NCBI GenBank assembly: GCA_009928665.1
Contig: SACF01000008.1
Coordinates: 57,379 to 121,378, forward strand
Source of the DNA: Alphaproteobacteria bacterium
Lineage (GTDB): Bacteria > Bacteroidota > Bacteroidia > Bacteroidales > FEN-979
Direction: 5' to 3'
DNA: 64,000 bases
Shown: one piece after another, positions 8,039 to 17,911 of the stretch
How the letters are laid out: each line of letters starts with the position of its first letter
How positions within the stretch are numbered: position 1 is the stretch's first letter
The notes under the pieces: model-generated
Database searches by the model: none
Seen by the model: only the letters and a program-made list of their open reading frames with translations
What the model was told of the DNA's origin: nothing
Program-made: the position numbers and the translations under genes

Positions 8039-10002
8039 CCCTGGTGCTGCGTCAGATCGTTGCGCGTCATCAGGATGGGAATGTCTTTATCAATGTAAAG
8101 GGGAACCGTTTCAACCATTACATTGCTCGTGTCGAGCCCGAGTGACCTTACCTCCGAAATCCCGAACTTCTTGAAAATGGCATAGAGGTCCATGATAAAC
8201 TGCTCCCGGGGCGGGAAGTCGAAATCGTAATTCTGGATCCGGTCGATGACGATAAAGCGGAAATCGGCGGTTACATGATGCTTTCGCAGGGATTTGTAAT
8301 GACTTACCATGTCGATCTCGCTGTTATGGGAGAGCTCTTCAAGAACCTGCCTGAAAAAGAGGTTAATTCTGGGCTGAACCTTGAACCCGATCTTGAAATC
8401 TACCTTGATCAGAATGCCTTCGATCATCTGTGTGACTTTATATTCCAGCACATGCGGGTCATCCAGGATATCGACATGAAGCAACCAGTAGGTATCAGCT
8501 CTCTTTGGCTGTTTATTCAGGATCGAATAGATGATCTTCGATTCAATGTCGCTGGTTTTATTGGCTTTCGTCAGGAATACCAGGTTGGTTGCATATTTCG
8601 GAACGCTTTCGTCCTGACTGAGGTCCCGGATGATATCGAAAAAGGTGTCGATTTTAATGAATTCGATGAAACTGTTCTTGATCTTCCGTCCGTTGTACCA
8701 CACCCACATGATGAGGAATAACAATCCTCCGACCAGGATAGTGAACCACCCTCCGTGCATGAACTTGTTCAGGTTGGCGAACAGGAAAGATCCCTCGATC
8801 GACAGGTATACCATCAGAAATACGACAATAACGTAGACCGGTACCTTCCGGTAATAGAGAAAAACACTCAGAAGCCCGGTGGTCATCAGCATGGTTATGG
8901 TGATCGAGAGGCCGTATGCTGCTTCCATGTTGGAGGAGCGCTGAAAGAAAAGTACCACGAAAAGGCAGGAGAAGTAGAGAATCCAGTTGATGGAAGATAT
9001 ATACATCTGCCCCTTGATGTTGGTGGGGTAGTTGATCCGGATCTTGGGCCAGAAATTAAGTTGAATGGCCTCGCTGATCAGGGTGTAGGAGCCGCTGATC
9101 AGCGCCTGGCTTGCAATGATGGCAGCCGCCGTCGAAATCATGATGCCGATGAAAAGAAACCAGTGTGGCATGATTGAAAAGAATGGGTTGGTCCACTGGT
9201 ACATTTGATCCGAGTTCATCAGGATCCAGGAACCCTGCCCGAAATAGTTCAGCAGTAAGGAGATCTTAACGAAGATCCAGGAGACGCGGATATTAGTCAA
9301 ACCGCAATGGCCAAGGTCGGAATACAATGCCTCGGCGCCTGTGGTGCAAAGGAACACTGCCCCCATCAAAAGGAATCCGTTGGGGGTCTGGGTGAGGAAC
9401 ATATAGGCATACTGCGGATCAATTGCTTTCAGAATCATCGGGAATTTAAGAATCTGTACGATTCCCAGGACGCTCAGCATCGTGAACCAAATCAGCATGA
9501 TCGGGCCGAATGATTTACCTACTGCCATGGTGCCGAACTTCTGGATGAAAAACAATCCTGTGATGATGGCGACCACAATGGGTATGACCGGTACGCGGGG
9601 ATTCAGGATGGAGAGTCCTTCGATGGACGAAACGATGGTGATCGAAGGGGTGATCACGCCATCGGCCAGCAGGGTGCTGCCTCCGATAATGGCCAGTATA
9701 TAAGCCCACTTTGCCCGTTTCCGGATCAGTGCGAAAAGCGAAAAAATTCCGCCTTCCCCGTTGTTGTCGGCCCGCAGGGTGATGACGATATATTTAAGTG
9801 TCGTTTGTAACGTCAGGGTCCAGAAAATACAGGATAATCCTCCCAGGATGAATTGGGTAGTAATGGTTTCACCGCCTGCAACAATGGCCTTCATCACATA
9901 CAGGGGCGAAGTCCCTATGTCACCGTATACAATTCCCAACGTGATCAGCAAACCTGCTGCCGACAACGCCTGGGAATGGTTTTTTAGATTGGGATGCCGC
10001 AT
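8035..10002 (-). CDS. kup: KUP/HAK/KT-family potassium uptake transporter, copy 1
   Basis: A 655-residue protein with the family signature GIVYGDIGTSPLYV near residue 25, roughly twelve membrane segments to about residue 450, and a C-terminal cytosolic region of about 200 residues. The family imports K+ with protons. The C-terminus includes NYDFDFPPREQFIMDLY, also present in the neighbouring paralogue. It is the last gene of a minus-strand cluster PiT-DedA-Kup-Kup, 86 bases after copy 2. Length and motifs match intact family members. Confidence 0.94.
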   Translation of the reverse strand: MRHPNLKNHSQALSAAGLLITLGIVYGDIGTSPLYVMKAIVAGGETITTQFILGGLSCIFWTLTLQTTLKYIVITLRADNNGEGGIFSLFALIRKRAKWAYILAIIGGSTLLADGVITPSITIVSSIEGLSILNPRVPVIPIVVAIITGLFFIQKFGTMAVGKSFGPIMLIWFTMLSVLGIVQILKFPMILKAIDPQYAYMFLTQTPNGFLLMGAVFLCTTGAEALYSDLGHCGLTNIRVSWIFVKISLLLNYFGQGSWILMNSDQMYQWTNPFFSIMPHWFLFIGIMISTAAAIIASQALISGSYTLISEAIQLNFWPKIRINYPTNIKGQMYISSINWILYFSCLFVVLFFQRSSNMEAAYGLSITITMLMTTGLLSVFLYYRKVPVYVIVVFLMVYLSIEGSFLFANLNKFMHGGWFTILVGGLLFLIMWVWYNGRKIKNSFIEFIKIDTFFDIIRDLSQDESVPKYATNLVFLTKANKTSDIESKIIYSILNKQPKRADTYWLLHVDILDDPHVLEYKVTQMIEGILIKVDFKIGFKVQPRINLFFRQVLEELSHNSEIDMVSHYKSLRKHHVTADFRFIVIDRIQNYDFDFPPREQFIMDLYAIFKKFGISEVRSLGLDTSNVMVETVPLYIDKDIPILMTRNDLTQHQG

Positions 10003-10088
10003 GGTATTTCAGTTTTACCGGTCAAAAAAAGCGGCTGCAAATGTACTATAATAATGACCGGATTGATGTCAGAGTCTCGTTTTATTTT

Positions 10089-12041
10089 TCAGTGATCGCG
10101 GCGGGTAAGAAGGACCGGTGTCTCTTTATCGATGTAAAGCGGCACCGTCTCCACGGTCACATTGCTCGTATCCAGCCCGAGGGATCGTACATCGCTGATC
10201 CCGAACCGCTTCAGAATCGCGTACAGATCCATGATGAACTGCTCCTTGGGGGGGAAGTCAAAGTCGTAGTTCTGAATCCGGTCAATGACCACGAACCTGA
10301 AATCACTCTGAATATGGAATTGCCTCAGTGAATCATAATGACTCTGCAGATCAATCTCGTTGTTGCGGCTCATCTCTTCAAGTACTTGCCGGAAGAAGAG
10401 GTTCAGCCTGGGTTGAACCTTGAAACCGATCTTAAAATCGACCTTGATCAGCCGGCCCTGAATGAAGTGTTTCACCTTGTACTCCAGAATGTGAGGTTCG
10501 TCGAGGATATCGATGTGGAGCATCCAGTAAGTATCGGCCCGCTTGGGTTGTTTGTTCAGTATCGAATAGATGATTTTCGACTCGATATCGGTCTCTTTGT
10601 TGGCCTTGGTCAGAAAAACAAGATTTGTAGCGTATTTCGGAATATTTTCATCTTTCGATAAAGCATTTATGATCCCGATATAATCTTCAATTTTCAGGAA
10701 CTCAATGAAACTGTTCTTTATCCTCCGCCCATTAAACCATACGTACATGATGATGAACAGAATGGCACCGATCAGAAAAGTAATGTATCCCCCGTGGGTG
10801 AATTTATTGAGGTTTGCAACCAGGAATGAACCTTCGATGGAGAGGTAGAGCGCCAGGAAGATTCCCAGCAGATATTTTGGTACATGCTTGTAGAAAAGGT
10901 AGGTCCCAAGCAGGATGGTGGTCATCAGCATCGTGATGTTGATGGTCAGCCCGTATGCGGCCTCCATATTCGACGATTTCTGAAAGAACAATACGATGAA
11001 GACACAGCAAACATAGAGGATCCAGTTGATGGTCGAAATATACATCTGACCTTTGATATTGGTCGGGTAGTTGATTTTGACTTTCGGCCAGAAATTCAGG
11101 GAGATCGCTTCACTGATCAGGGTGAATGAACTGGTTATCATTGCCTGGCTCGCGATAATGGCCGCAACCGTTGCGACCACGATGCCGGGGATCAGAAACC
11201 AGGTAGGCATGATAACGAAAAATGGATTGGTCCATTCGTTTACATTGTCGAGATTCAGGAGGATCCATGAGCCTTGCCCGAAATAGTTGAATATCAGGCA
11301 TGTTTTAACAAAAATCCAGGTAGCCCGGATGTTGCTTCTGCCACAATGTCCCAGGTCGGAGTAAAGGGCATCGGCTCCGGTGGTACAGAGAAAGATGGCG
11401 CCGAGTAACAGGAACCCTTTGGGATAAGATTCCAGGAATTGAAATGCATGGATGGGGTTGATGGCACCAAAAATGGCAGGATACCTGATAACCTGGTTCA
11501 AACCGAATGTTCCGAGCATGGCGAACCAGATAAGCATGATCGGGCCAAAAGATTTCCCGATCGACCGGGTTCCGAACTTCTGGATCGCAAACAACACGGT
11601 GATGATCATGATGGTGATGGGCACGACCGGGATCCTGGGATTCTCGATCAGCAATCCCTCTACCGCCGAGATGATGGTGATCGCCGGTGTGATGATGCTG
11701 TCGGCCATCAGCGTACATCCCCCGATCATGGCAAAAACGAAGGCCCATTTCGCACGTTTGCGGATCAGCGCGAACAAGGCAAAAATTCCTCCTTCCCCAT
11801 TGTTGTCGGCCCGGAGGGCGAAAATGATGTATTTCAGTGTCGTTTGAAGCGTGAGCGTCCAGAATATACAGGAAAGGGCGCCGGTAATAAAAGTTGCATT
11901 GATTTCGTTTGCACCGGCAACAATGGCACGCATCACGTAGAGTGGAGAAGTACCGATGTCGCCGTAAACTATACCTAAAGTTACAATCAGCCCGGCAGCG
12001 GAAATCTTTTCGATACTTTCTTTTTTCCGGGAAGAATCCAT
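10089..12041 (-). CDS. kup: KUP/HAK/KT-family potassium uptake transporter, copy 2
   Basis: A 650-residue paralogue of the adjacent Kup protein, with the same GIVYGDIGTSPLYV signature and the same membrane and tail architecture. The two proteins align along their full length by eye, so this is a tandem duplication that has clearly diverged. It starts 10 bases after the DedA stop on the minus strand, supporting cotranscription. Both copies keep the conserved N-terminal acidic and glycine positions, so both are probably functional. Different affinity or expression is possible but not visible. Confidence 0.94.
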   Translation of the reverse strand: MDSSRKKESIEKISAAGLIVTLGIVYGDIGTSPLYVMRAIVAGANEINATFITGALSCIFWTLTLQTTLKYIIFALRADNNGEGGIFALFALIRKRAKWAFVFAMIGGCTLMADSIITPAITIISAVEGLLIENPRIPVVPITIMIITVLFAIQKFGTRSIGKSFGPIMLIWFAMLGTFGLNQVIRYPAIFGAINPIHAFQFLESYPKGFLLLGAIFLCTTGADALYSDLGHCGRSNIRATWIFVKTCLIFNYFGQGSWILLNLDNVNEWTNPFFVIMPTWFLIPGIVVATVAAIIASQAMITSSFTLISEAISLNFWPKVKINYPTNIKGQMYISTINWILYVCCVFIVLFFQKSSNMEAAYGLTINITMLMTTILLGTYLFYKHVPKYLLGIFLALYLSIEGSFLVANLNKFTHGGYITFLIGAILFIIMYVWFNGRRIKNSFIEFLKIEDYIGIINALSKDENIPKYATNLVFLTKANKETDIESKIIYSILNKQPKRADTYWMLHIDILDEPHILEYKVKHFIQGRLIKVDFKIGFKVQPRLNLFFRQVLEEMSRNNEIDLQSHYDSLRQFHIQSDFRFVVIDRIQNYDFDFPPKEQFIMDLYAILKRFGISDVRSLGLDTSNVTVETVPLYIDKETPVLLTRRDH

Positions 12042-12051
12042 GGCTGGATGG

Positions 12052-12702
12052 TTATTGTTTCTTTTTCAACAGTTGCTTTATTCCGCCAATCAGTATGGGT
12101 AACAGTGAGACAAAGATGATGGTAAGAATGGCGATCGTGAAGTTGTTGCGTACAAAGGGGATGTTACCAAAGAAATAGCCCCCGAGGCAGAAAGAAAGCA
12201 CCCACAACACGTTCCCGACGATGCTGAACGAAAGGAACCGCAGGTAATGCATGGTGCCGACACCGGCAACGAACGGTGCAAATGTCCTGATGATCGGCAT
12301 GAACCGTGCAATGATGATGGTTTTTCCCCCATGCTTCTCGTAAAAGGCGTGGGTCTTGTCAAGATACTCCCTCCGGATCAGACGGTAATTTTTCTCATAC
12401 ACCTTGTGCCCCAGGAGCCTCCCGGTCCAGTAATTGGTGTTGTCACCACCGAATGCAGCAGCAAGAAAAAGCGGAATCAGCGCGGTGATTAAAAGCGGAT
12501 GACGCTCCATGGCGGCAATGGTCCCCGCGGCAAACAACAGCGAATCGCCGGGTAAAAATGGGGTCACCACGAACCCTGTTTCCATGAAAACAATAATGAA
12601 CAGGATCAGGTAGGTCCAGGTCCGGTAATCCGTGACCCACTGCTGTAAATGAACATCAATGTGGAGGATAATGTCAATCAGCTCCTTGATAAGATCAATC
12701 AT
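12052..12702 (-). CDS. DedA-family membrane protein
   Basis: A 216-residue polytopic protein with the DedA/SNARE-associated motifs FLPGDSLLFAAG and RFMPIIRTFAPFVAGVG, the second holding the conserved Arg and Pro residues needed for function in characterised members. The family is linked to undecaprenyl-phosphate or phospholipid flipping and to proton-dependent envelope homeostasis. It follows the PiT gene with no gap and precedes Kup copy 2 by 10 bases, so it is in the middle of an apparent operon. The exact lipid substrate cannot be judged. Confidence 0.92.
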   Translation of the reverse strand: MIDLIKELIDIILHIDVHLQQWVTDYRTWTYLILFIIVFMETGFVVTPFLPGDSLLFAAGTIAAMERHPLLITALIPLFLAAAFGGDNTNYWTGRLLGHKVYEKNYRLIRREYLDKTHAFYEKHGGKTIIIARFMPIIRTFAPFVAGVGTMHYLRFLSFSIVGNVLWVLSFCLGGYFFGNIPFVRNNFTIAILTIIFVSLLPILIGGIKQLLKKKQ

Positions 12703-14118
12703 CTATACAAAAATGGTTCGTAAAACAAAAAAGAGAATACCTGACAGTAAAATTGTGACCGGCAAGGTTATCAGCCATGCCAGCGCTATGCTTTTAACCG
12801 TTCCCATCCGCAGGTTCTGACGGCCGCTTCCGGCGACCATCGTACCGGCAACCCCCGACGATAAAACATGCGTGGTGCTGACGGGAAGACCCAACCAGGA
12901 GGATGCCAGAATAGTAATGGTGGCTACGAGATTTGCACTGGCGCCCTGCGCATACGACATGTGGGTTTTCCCGATTTTTTCTCCGATCGTTACAACAATC
13001 CTTTTCCAACCGATCATCGTTCCCAGTCCAAGAGAAATTGAAACAAGCAAAATCACCCAACGGGGAGCGTATTCCGTATTCGTTTTAAAATCCCTGAGAT
13101 TTGATCTTATAATAGAGATCTGGATTCCTGATATGTTTGAGCCCGGATACGTCTGGATTTTTTTCAACAGCATTTCTGTTTTTTTTGATACAAGAATGAT
13201 GCATTTTCTGATGTTAAAATGATCCTCATGCTCTAGATCATCAAAAGATCTGATCCCCGCAAGTTTCTGTTTGATAAAAGTCAGATTGGAAAAAACAGTA
13301 TCAAGAGCGGATTGTTCAGTGATGGAAAGTACCTTTTGATCTATTTTTCTTAAATTCCATTCAATCTGCTTTGTTTCATAGAGTAAATTTTCAGGATGTT
13401 TGGATCGATCGACAGAGAAAAAAACCGGTGAAAATGCAATTAGTATTAACATGATTAAACCAACACCTTTCTGACCATCGTTTGAGCCATGTGCATAACT
13501 GACGCTGGTGCATGTCAGTACCAGGATACTTCTGATCCACATGGGGGGTGGTTTTTTTGAGGTGGGTTCATTAAAAATCTGGTTATTATGAACAAGTTTT
13601 CTGAGAATAAACATGAGGATAATCGCTATTGCAAATCCTAATACCGGAGATATGAACAGGGAAAGTCCAACATCAATGACTTTTCCCCAATTTAATGCTG
13701 AAGAATGTGACCCCGGAATTAAATAATAAGCAAGTCCAACTCCAAATATCGATCCGATCAGGGTATGGGAACTGCTGCAGGGCATACCGATATACCAGGT
13801 GGCCAGGTTCCAGATAATAGCGGTAATTATAAGTGGAAGGATCATGGATAAACCGTGCAGCAGGTTTTTATCCACGAGCAATTCGACTGGCAGCAGGTTG
13901 ACAATTCCCATGGCGACTGCGATACCCCCGACATTGACCCCGATGAAATTCCACAAACCCGACCATACAACAGCCGTGGTCGGTTTCAGCGAATGTGTGT
14001 AAATCACGGTCGCAACAGCATTGGCCGTGTCGTGAAATCCGTTGATGAACTCGAAGGCGCATGCCGCGAACAGGCATAAAATCAATAGAATAGTATAAGT
14101 CGTGTCTAAACCAAACAT
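12703..14118 (-). CDS. PiT-family inorganic phosphate transporter
   Basis: A 471-residue membrane protein with the duplicated PiT signature: FINGFHDTANAVATV near the N-terminus and SYAQGASANLVATI near residue 385. Between the two transport halves is a hydrophilic segment (about residues 230-340) with helical, charged sequence that may regulate the transporter. PiT proteins take up metal-phosphate with protons or sodium. A second GSNDGQKGVG motif around residue 210 also fits. It is the first gene of the minus-strand cluster with DedA and the two Kup genes. Confidence 0.92.
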   Translation of the reverse strand: MFGLDTTYTILLILCLFAACAFEFINGFHDTANAVATVIYTHSLKPTTAVVWSGLWNFIGVNVGGIAVAMGIVNLLPVELLVDKNLLHGLSMILPLIITAIIWNLATWYIGMPCSSSHTLIGSIFGVGLAYYLIPGSHSSALNWGKVIDVGLSLFISPVLGFAIAIILMFILRKLVHNNQIFNEPTSKKPPPMWIRSILVLTCTSVSYAHGSNDGQKGVGLIMLILIAFSPVFFSVDRSKHPENLLYETKQIEWNLRKIDQKVLSITEQSALDTVFSNLTFIKQKLAGIRSFDDLEHEDHFNIRKCIILVSKKTEMLLKKIQTYPGSNISGIQISIIRSNLRDFKTNTEYAPRWVILLVSISLGLGTMIGWKRIVVTIGEKIGKTHMSYAQGASANLVATITILASSWLGLPVSTTHVLSSGVAGTMVAGSGRQNLRMGTVKSIALAWLITLPVTILLSGILFFVLRTIFV

Positions 14119-14203
14119 GCAGCTATCAGATTAGCGAAAGGATCCTGCAGGATCAGCCGGAAAATTAAAAAGAAAAAATCGTCCGACAATCAATTGTTAA
14201 CAA

Positions 14204-15457
14204 TTAAGTGAAAGTATCCGGCTTTCTTTTTTCATGTGATTCGATGATCCTGAATGAATCCCGGAGCAGGAACGGAGTCAGGATGGTGGTGACCAGCGCC
14301 ATCAGGATAAGGATCGAGTAAATCGACACGTTGATGAAACCTTTTGCCAGGGCGATGTTGGCTATCACCAGTTCCATAATCCCACGTGCATTCAGCCCGA
14401 TGCCGATGGTTGCCGATCGCATGTGGTCGAATCCGGCAAGCCAGCCCCCGAGGTATCCTCCGAATATCTTGCTGACAATGGAACCCGTGATGACGACCAG
14501 GAGCAGGGTGCCATATTCAAACGACTGAAAATGGAATGAAATTCCCATCGTGGCAAAAAAGATCGGTGCCAGGAACCCCATTGTGATGCCGGAAACACTT
14601 TTCTTTACCCGGTCCAGATCATGGGCGGCCAGCATACTCCTGGGAAGCAGAATGGCGCCGAAAAACGCCCCGACGATCAGATGTAGTCCCAGCAATTCGG
14701 CAATGCTTGCAAATACCAGTACAAAAAGAATGATAAGGGCAAAAAGGGATTCCTTACCCCGGAGATACCCGAAGAACTTATTCATCCGGGGATTGACGAC
14801 ATTCACTTTCCGTTTTGCCAGCTTGAACAGCCGGTACGTAACCATCAGAATGGCCGTAAAGAGCCCCACCTTTGCAATGGTTATCAGGATCGACAACGTC
14901 AGATCACCCAGTCCCCGGTTGGCCGCGTTGAAATCGAGGATGATCCCAAGGATCAGCAACGCCAGGACGTCGCTGAAAATCGCGGCAGAGATGATCCGCT
15001 GACCAACGTTGGTCTGTAACTTCCCCAGGTCCATCAGGATCCGGATGCTGACCGGCAAAGCGGTAATGGCCATACAAAGTCCCAGGAAAATGGTGAAAAT
15101 GTTATTGAAATGGAATGCGATACCAATCAGCAATCCCGTGACCATCGGAATCAAAAAGCCTAAAAGGGCTATCCAGATATTTTTGCCCCGTATGGAATTC
15201 CGGATCTCCTCCACCTCGATCTCCATACCTGCAAGAACAATCAGCATGAATACACCGAGTTCAGCAATCATATGCATCTCGCCGGTGTCGGGAATGATGT
15301 TGAGCAACGACGGACCCAGGACGATACCGGCTATCAGCTCTCCGATCATCGATGGCTGTCCCAATCGCTCCGAGATCTCACCAAATACCTTGGCGCACAA
15401 CAGCAGAATCAATAAATTGACAATGAAGGGGAGTTGACTGTGTGCCAGATGCAGCAT
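14204..15457 (-). CDS. CPA2-family cation:proton antiporter (Kef/NapA-like)
   Basis: A 417-residue protein of about twelve membrane segments, starting SERLGQPSMIGELIAGIVLGP after the first helix, which is the hallmark of the Na+/H+ exchanger domain of CPA2 transporters. It lacks the C-terminal nucleotide-binding RCK/TrkA domain of Kef channels, so it is the short membrane-only type. It exchanges Na+ or K+ for protons in the inner membrane. A promoter with TTG-N18-TAATTTTG lies just upstream and runs divergently from the pnuC promoter. With the nearby Kup genes it suggests a locus for monovalent cation balance. Confidence 0.9.
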   Translation of the reverse strand: MLHLAHSQLPFIVNLLILLLCAKVFGEISERLGQPSMIGELIAGIVLGPSLLNIIPDTGEMHMIAELGVFMLIVLAGMEIEVEEIRNSIRGKNIWIALLGFLIPMVTGLLIGIAFHFNNIFTIFLGLCMAITALPVSIRILMDLGKLQTNVGQRIISAAIFSDVLALLILGIILDFNAANRGLGDLTLSILITIAKVGLFTAILMVTYRLFKLAKRKVNVVNPRMNKFFGYLRGKESLFALIILFVLVFASIAELLGLHLIVGAFFGAILLPRSMLAAHDLDRVKKSVSGITMGFLAPIFFATMGISFHFQSFEYGTLLLVVITGSIVSKIFGGYLGGWLAGFDHMRSATIGIGLNARGIMELVIANIALAKGFINVSIYSILILMALVTTILTPFLLRDSFRIIESHEKRKPDTFT

Positions 15458-15483
15458 AAGGTACAGCGTGGGCAGATTCAGTA

Positions 15484-15512
15484 CAAAATTAAATTCTTTT
15501 TCAATATACCAA
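15484..15512 (-). promoter_or_regulatory. Bacteroidota promoter for the CPA2 antiporter
   Basis: On the minus strand TTG (15512-15510), an 18-base spacer and TAATTTTG (15491-15484) match the phylum's -33/-7 promoter. The element ends 27 bases before the antiporter start codon. Confidence 0.55.
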
Positions 15513-15527
15513 TGCCATCTCCGTGCG

Positions 15528-15559
15528 TTGAAGCGGTTTTCACGGATTGGTTAACTTTG
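15528..15559 (+). promoter_or_regulatory. Bacteroidota promoter for pnuC
   Basis: TTG at 15528-15530, a 21-base spacer and TAACTTTG at 15552-15559 match the consensus. The ATG at 15564 follows almost at once, so the transcript would have a very short leader. The promoter is divergent to that of the antiporter gene. Confidence 0.6.
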
Positions 15560-15563
15560 CGCC

Positions 15564-16160
15564 ATGGATCTGACCTCAATCGTCTATATCGGGCCATTTC
15601 AAACAAGCTATCTCGAACTTACAGCGGTTTTCTTCGGACTCCTGAGCGTGTGGTTCATGAAGAAGGAGCGGGTACTTGTCTTTCCTTTCGGTATCATTAA
15701 TGTACTGATTTATGTATATATTTGTTTTGATACGAAGCTTTATGCCTATGCATCGATCAATGTCTTTTATTTTATTATGAGTGTTTACGGGTGGTACAAC
15801 TGGACAAGGAAGGATGCGGATGACAAGAGGATCAAAATCAGTCAGTGTTCGCGAACCGAAATGATATTCAATACGCTGGCCATTGTCCTCTTTTTCTTCC
15901 TGATCCGGTTTGTCCTCAAAGAGTACACCGATAGCCGGCTTCCCGATTGGGATGCCTTTACCACCTCGGTGTATATCATTGCGCAATGGCTTCTTTCCCG
16001 AAAAAAGATTGAGAACTGGCTCCTTTGGATCCTGGGCGACGTGATTTCCATCGGGTTGTTCGCTTCACAAAACCTCTATTTCAGCAGTCTTCAGTATCTC
16101 GTGTTTACCATCATCGCTGTTTTGGGCTTCCTTGAATGGCGTATAAAACTGATCAAATGA
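15564..16160 (+). CDS. pnuC: PnuC-like nicotinamide riboside/vitamin transporter
   Basis: A 198-residue protein with about seven membrane helices and the PnuC pattern YGWYNWTRK, plus WLLSRKKIENWLLWILGD with the conserved Trp, Asn and Asp residues. PnuC proteins let nicotinamide riboside (or thiamine or riboflavin in sister families) cross the inner membrane, driven by intracellular phosphorylation. The next gene is a NadR-like kinase that overlaps the stop by ATGA. That pairing argues for nicotinamide riboside as substrate, since NadR-type kinases trap it as the mononucleotide. Confidence 0.88.
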   Translation: MDLTSIVYIGPFQTSYLELTAVFFGLLSVWFMKKERVLVFPFGIINVLIYVYICFDTKLYAYASINVFYFIMSVYGWYNWTRKDADDKRIKISQCSRTEMIFNTLAIVLFFFLIRFVLKEYTDSRLPDWDAFTTSVYIIAQWLLSRKKIENWLLWILGDVISIGLFASQNLYFSSLQYLVFTIIAVLGFLEWRIKLIK

Positions 16161-16672
16161 TCCGTAAAATTGCCATCACCGGACCTGAATCAACCGGAAA
16201 ATCATTACTCGCGGAACAGCTGGCATACCGTTACCAGACCTGCTGGGTTCCTGAATTTGCCCGCAATTACCTCGGGACACTGGGAAGACCTTACCAGGAA
16301 GCGGATATTCTGACCATTGCACAAGGGCAGTTGCACGCGGAAGAGTCGCTGTTCCATGAGGCTTCGGAATACCTTTTTTGTGATACCGAATTTTTGGTAA
16401 CAAGAATATGGAGCCTGGTCCGGTATGGCCGATGTAATAAGTGGATTGAAGACCGGTTTTTTAACCACCGGTACGATCTTTACCTGCTGTGCGATATTGA
16501 TCTGCCCTGGGAATTTGATCCGCTTAGGGAGCACCCCGACCGGCGAAAATTCCTTTACGATTTTTATACAAAGGAACTGACGGATGCGAAATTTCCTTTT
16601 GCCGTTGTCAGAGGAAGTGGCCCCGATCGGCTGAACCATGCCATTCATATTATTGAAACATTTAATTTCTAA
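16157..16672 (+). CDS. NadR-like ATPase/nicotinamide riboside kinase
   Basis: A 171-residue protein starting MIRKIAITGPESTGKS, where GPESTGKS is a Walker A motif typical of the NadR kinase domain. Further matches are CDTEFLVTRIWS and a C-terminal LCDIDLPWEFDPLREHP, which follow the NadR kinase pattern. It contains only the kinase part, without the adenylyltransferase or HTH domains of enterobacterial NadR. The ATG overlaps the pnuC stop by 4 bases. It probably phosphorylates imported nicotinamide riboside for NAD synthesis. The longer frame from 16136 lies inside pnuC and was rejected as the start. Confidence 0.88.
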   Translation: MIRKIAITGPESTGKSLLAEQLAYRYQTCWVPEFARNYLGTLGRPYQEADILTIAQGQLHAEESLFHEASEYLFCDTEFLVTRIWSLVRYGRCNKWIEDRFFNHRYDLYLLCDIDLPWEFDPLREHPDRRKFLYDFYTKELTDAKFPFAVVRGSGPDRLNHAIHIIETFNF

Positions 16673-16714
16673 ATTCAATTCATTTACTGACATTTGCGGA
16701 TCAATCACACCCCG

Positions 16715-17911
16715 ATGAACAGAAAGATCAAAGTCCTCTTTATAACCCGATGGTATCCAAATCGTTACGATCCGATGCCGGGTCTGTTCATTCAACGGCT
16801 GGCCGAAGCCCTTACTCCCTGGTGCGACCTCGCCGTTGTGTGTGTCTTCCCGGATACGGAATGTTCACAGAAAAATGAAGTAGAATTCAAAATCGAAAAT
16901 GAAGTCAGGGTCTTACGGGTCTATTTCCGGAAAAAATCCGGTGAAACCCGCACACTACAGACCTTTTTCGACCTTGTTCGTTATTACCGTCTGTTTCTGA
17001 AAGCCGTTAAAAGCATCAACGCGTTTCAGCCGGATCTCATTCATGGCCACATCATGACCCGCGCGGGCTTTGTGACCTGGAAACTCAGCCGGCGCATGAA
17101 AATTCCTTTTGTGATTTCGGAGCATTGGTCGCGTTATTATCCCAAAAACAATTCCTACCACGGGTGGCTCAGAAAATACTTTACCCGGTTGATTATCGGT
17201 AAAGCGGCTGCCGTGATCTCGGTATCGGAACCACTGATGGATGCTATGAAAAAACACCGGCTCCTTAATCCGAATTACAGGCTCCTTCCCAACATCGTGG
17301 ATACCACCTGTTTCAGACCCGGAGCTCCTCCTGTAAGAGTGTCCCCGAAAACGGTGATCCACATCTCGTGCTTTGACGACCGGTCGAAAAATATCTCCGG
17401 ATTTCTTGAAGGGGTTAAAAAAGTCAGAGAAAGAAGGCAGGATTTCAGGTGTCTGGTTGTGGGAGATGGCCCTGACCGGATCTGCCTGAAAGATTTCTCA
17501 GAATCACTGAACCTTCGGGAACCCGATGTGGTCTTTACCGGTTTACTGACAGGTGAAGATCTGGCTTCAGTCCTCCGAAATTCCGATCTTTCGGTAGTGA
17601 CCAGCCATTATGAAACTTTTGGTACTGTTGTCATCGAAAGCCTGGCATCTGGCGTTCCGGTCTTATCAACCCGGGTTGGCATTGCATGTGATGTTATAAC
17701 TGAAGAAAACGGACTTCTCGTTGATACGTCTGATCCTGAAGCTTTTGCTGATGCACTGGACGGGATGCTTGACCGTTGCCGTTCGTTTGACAAAGAAAAA
17801 GTAGCCGCTTCTGTGGGCAGGCGATTCACCCCGGAGGTTGTCGGGAACATGCTCGTTGAAATTTATCAGGGTCTTATTGACTATAACCCGTCCACTTCTA
17901 ATCCATTATGA
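16715..17911 (+). CDS. Family 4 glycosyltransferase (GT-B fold)
   Basis: A 398-residue cytosolic enzyme. The N-terminal domain begins KVLFITRWYPNRYDPMPG, the common GT4 donor/acceptor loop. The C-terminal domain contains HYETFGTVVIESLASGVPVL with the E-x7-E motif for nucleotide-sugar binding. Retaining GT4 enzymes add a sugar to lipid-linked oligosaccharides at the inner face of the membrane. It overlaps the next gene by 4 bases (ATGA), and that gene in turn overlaps a flippase, so the three form a small polysaccharide or glycolipid operon. The sugar and acceptor cannot be inferred. Confidence 0.9.
   Translation: MNRKIKVLFITRWYPNRYDPMPGLFIQRLAEALTPWCDLAVVCVFPDTECSQKNEVEFKIENEVRVLRVYFRKKSGETRTLQTFFDLVRYYRLFLKAVKSINAFQPDLIHGHIMTRAGFVTWKLSRRMKIPFVISEHWSRYYPKNNSYHGWLRKYFTRLIIGKAAAVISVSEPLMDAMKKHRLLNPNYRLLPNIVDTTCFRPGAPPVRVSPKTVIHISCFDDRSKNISGFLEGVKKVRERRQDFRCLVVGDGPDRICLKDFSESLNLREPDVVFTGLLTGEDLASVLRNSDLSVVTSHYETFGTVVIESLASGVPVLSTRVGIACDVITEENGLLVDTSDPEAFADALDGMLDRCRSFDKEKVAASVGRRFTPEVVGNMLVEIYQGLIDYNPSTSNPL

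Noticed and set aside
8275..8721. 148-codon plus-strand open frame inside Kup copy 1
   Set aside because: It is a shadow of the conserved cytosolic tail; the same pseudo-protein also appears opposite Kup copy 2, as expected from paralogous DNA.
11439..11978. 179-codon plus-strand open frame inside Kup copy 2
   Set aside because: It is antisense to a well-supported transporter gene and its residue content (many Asp, Arg, His) is typical of a shadow frame of a GC-balanced gene.
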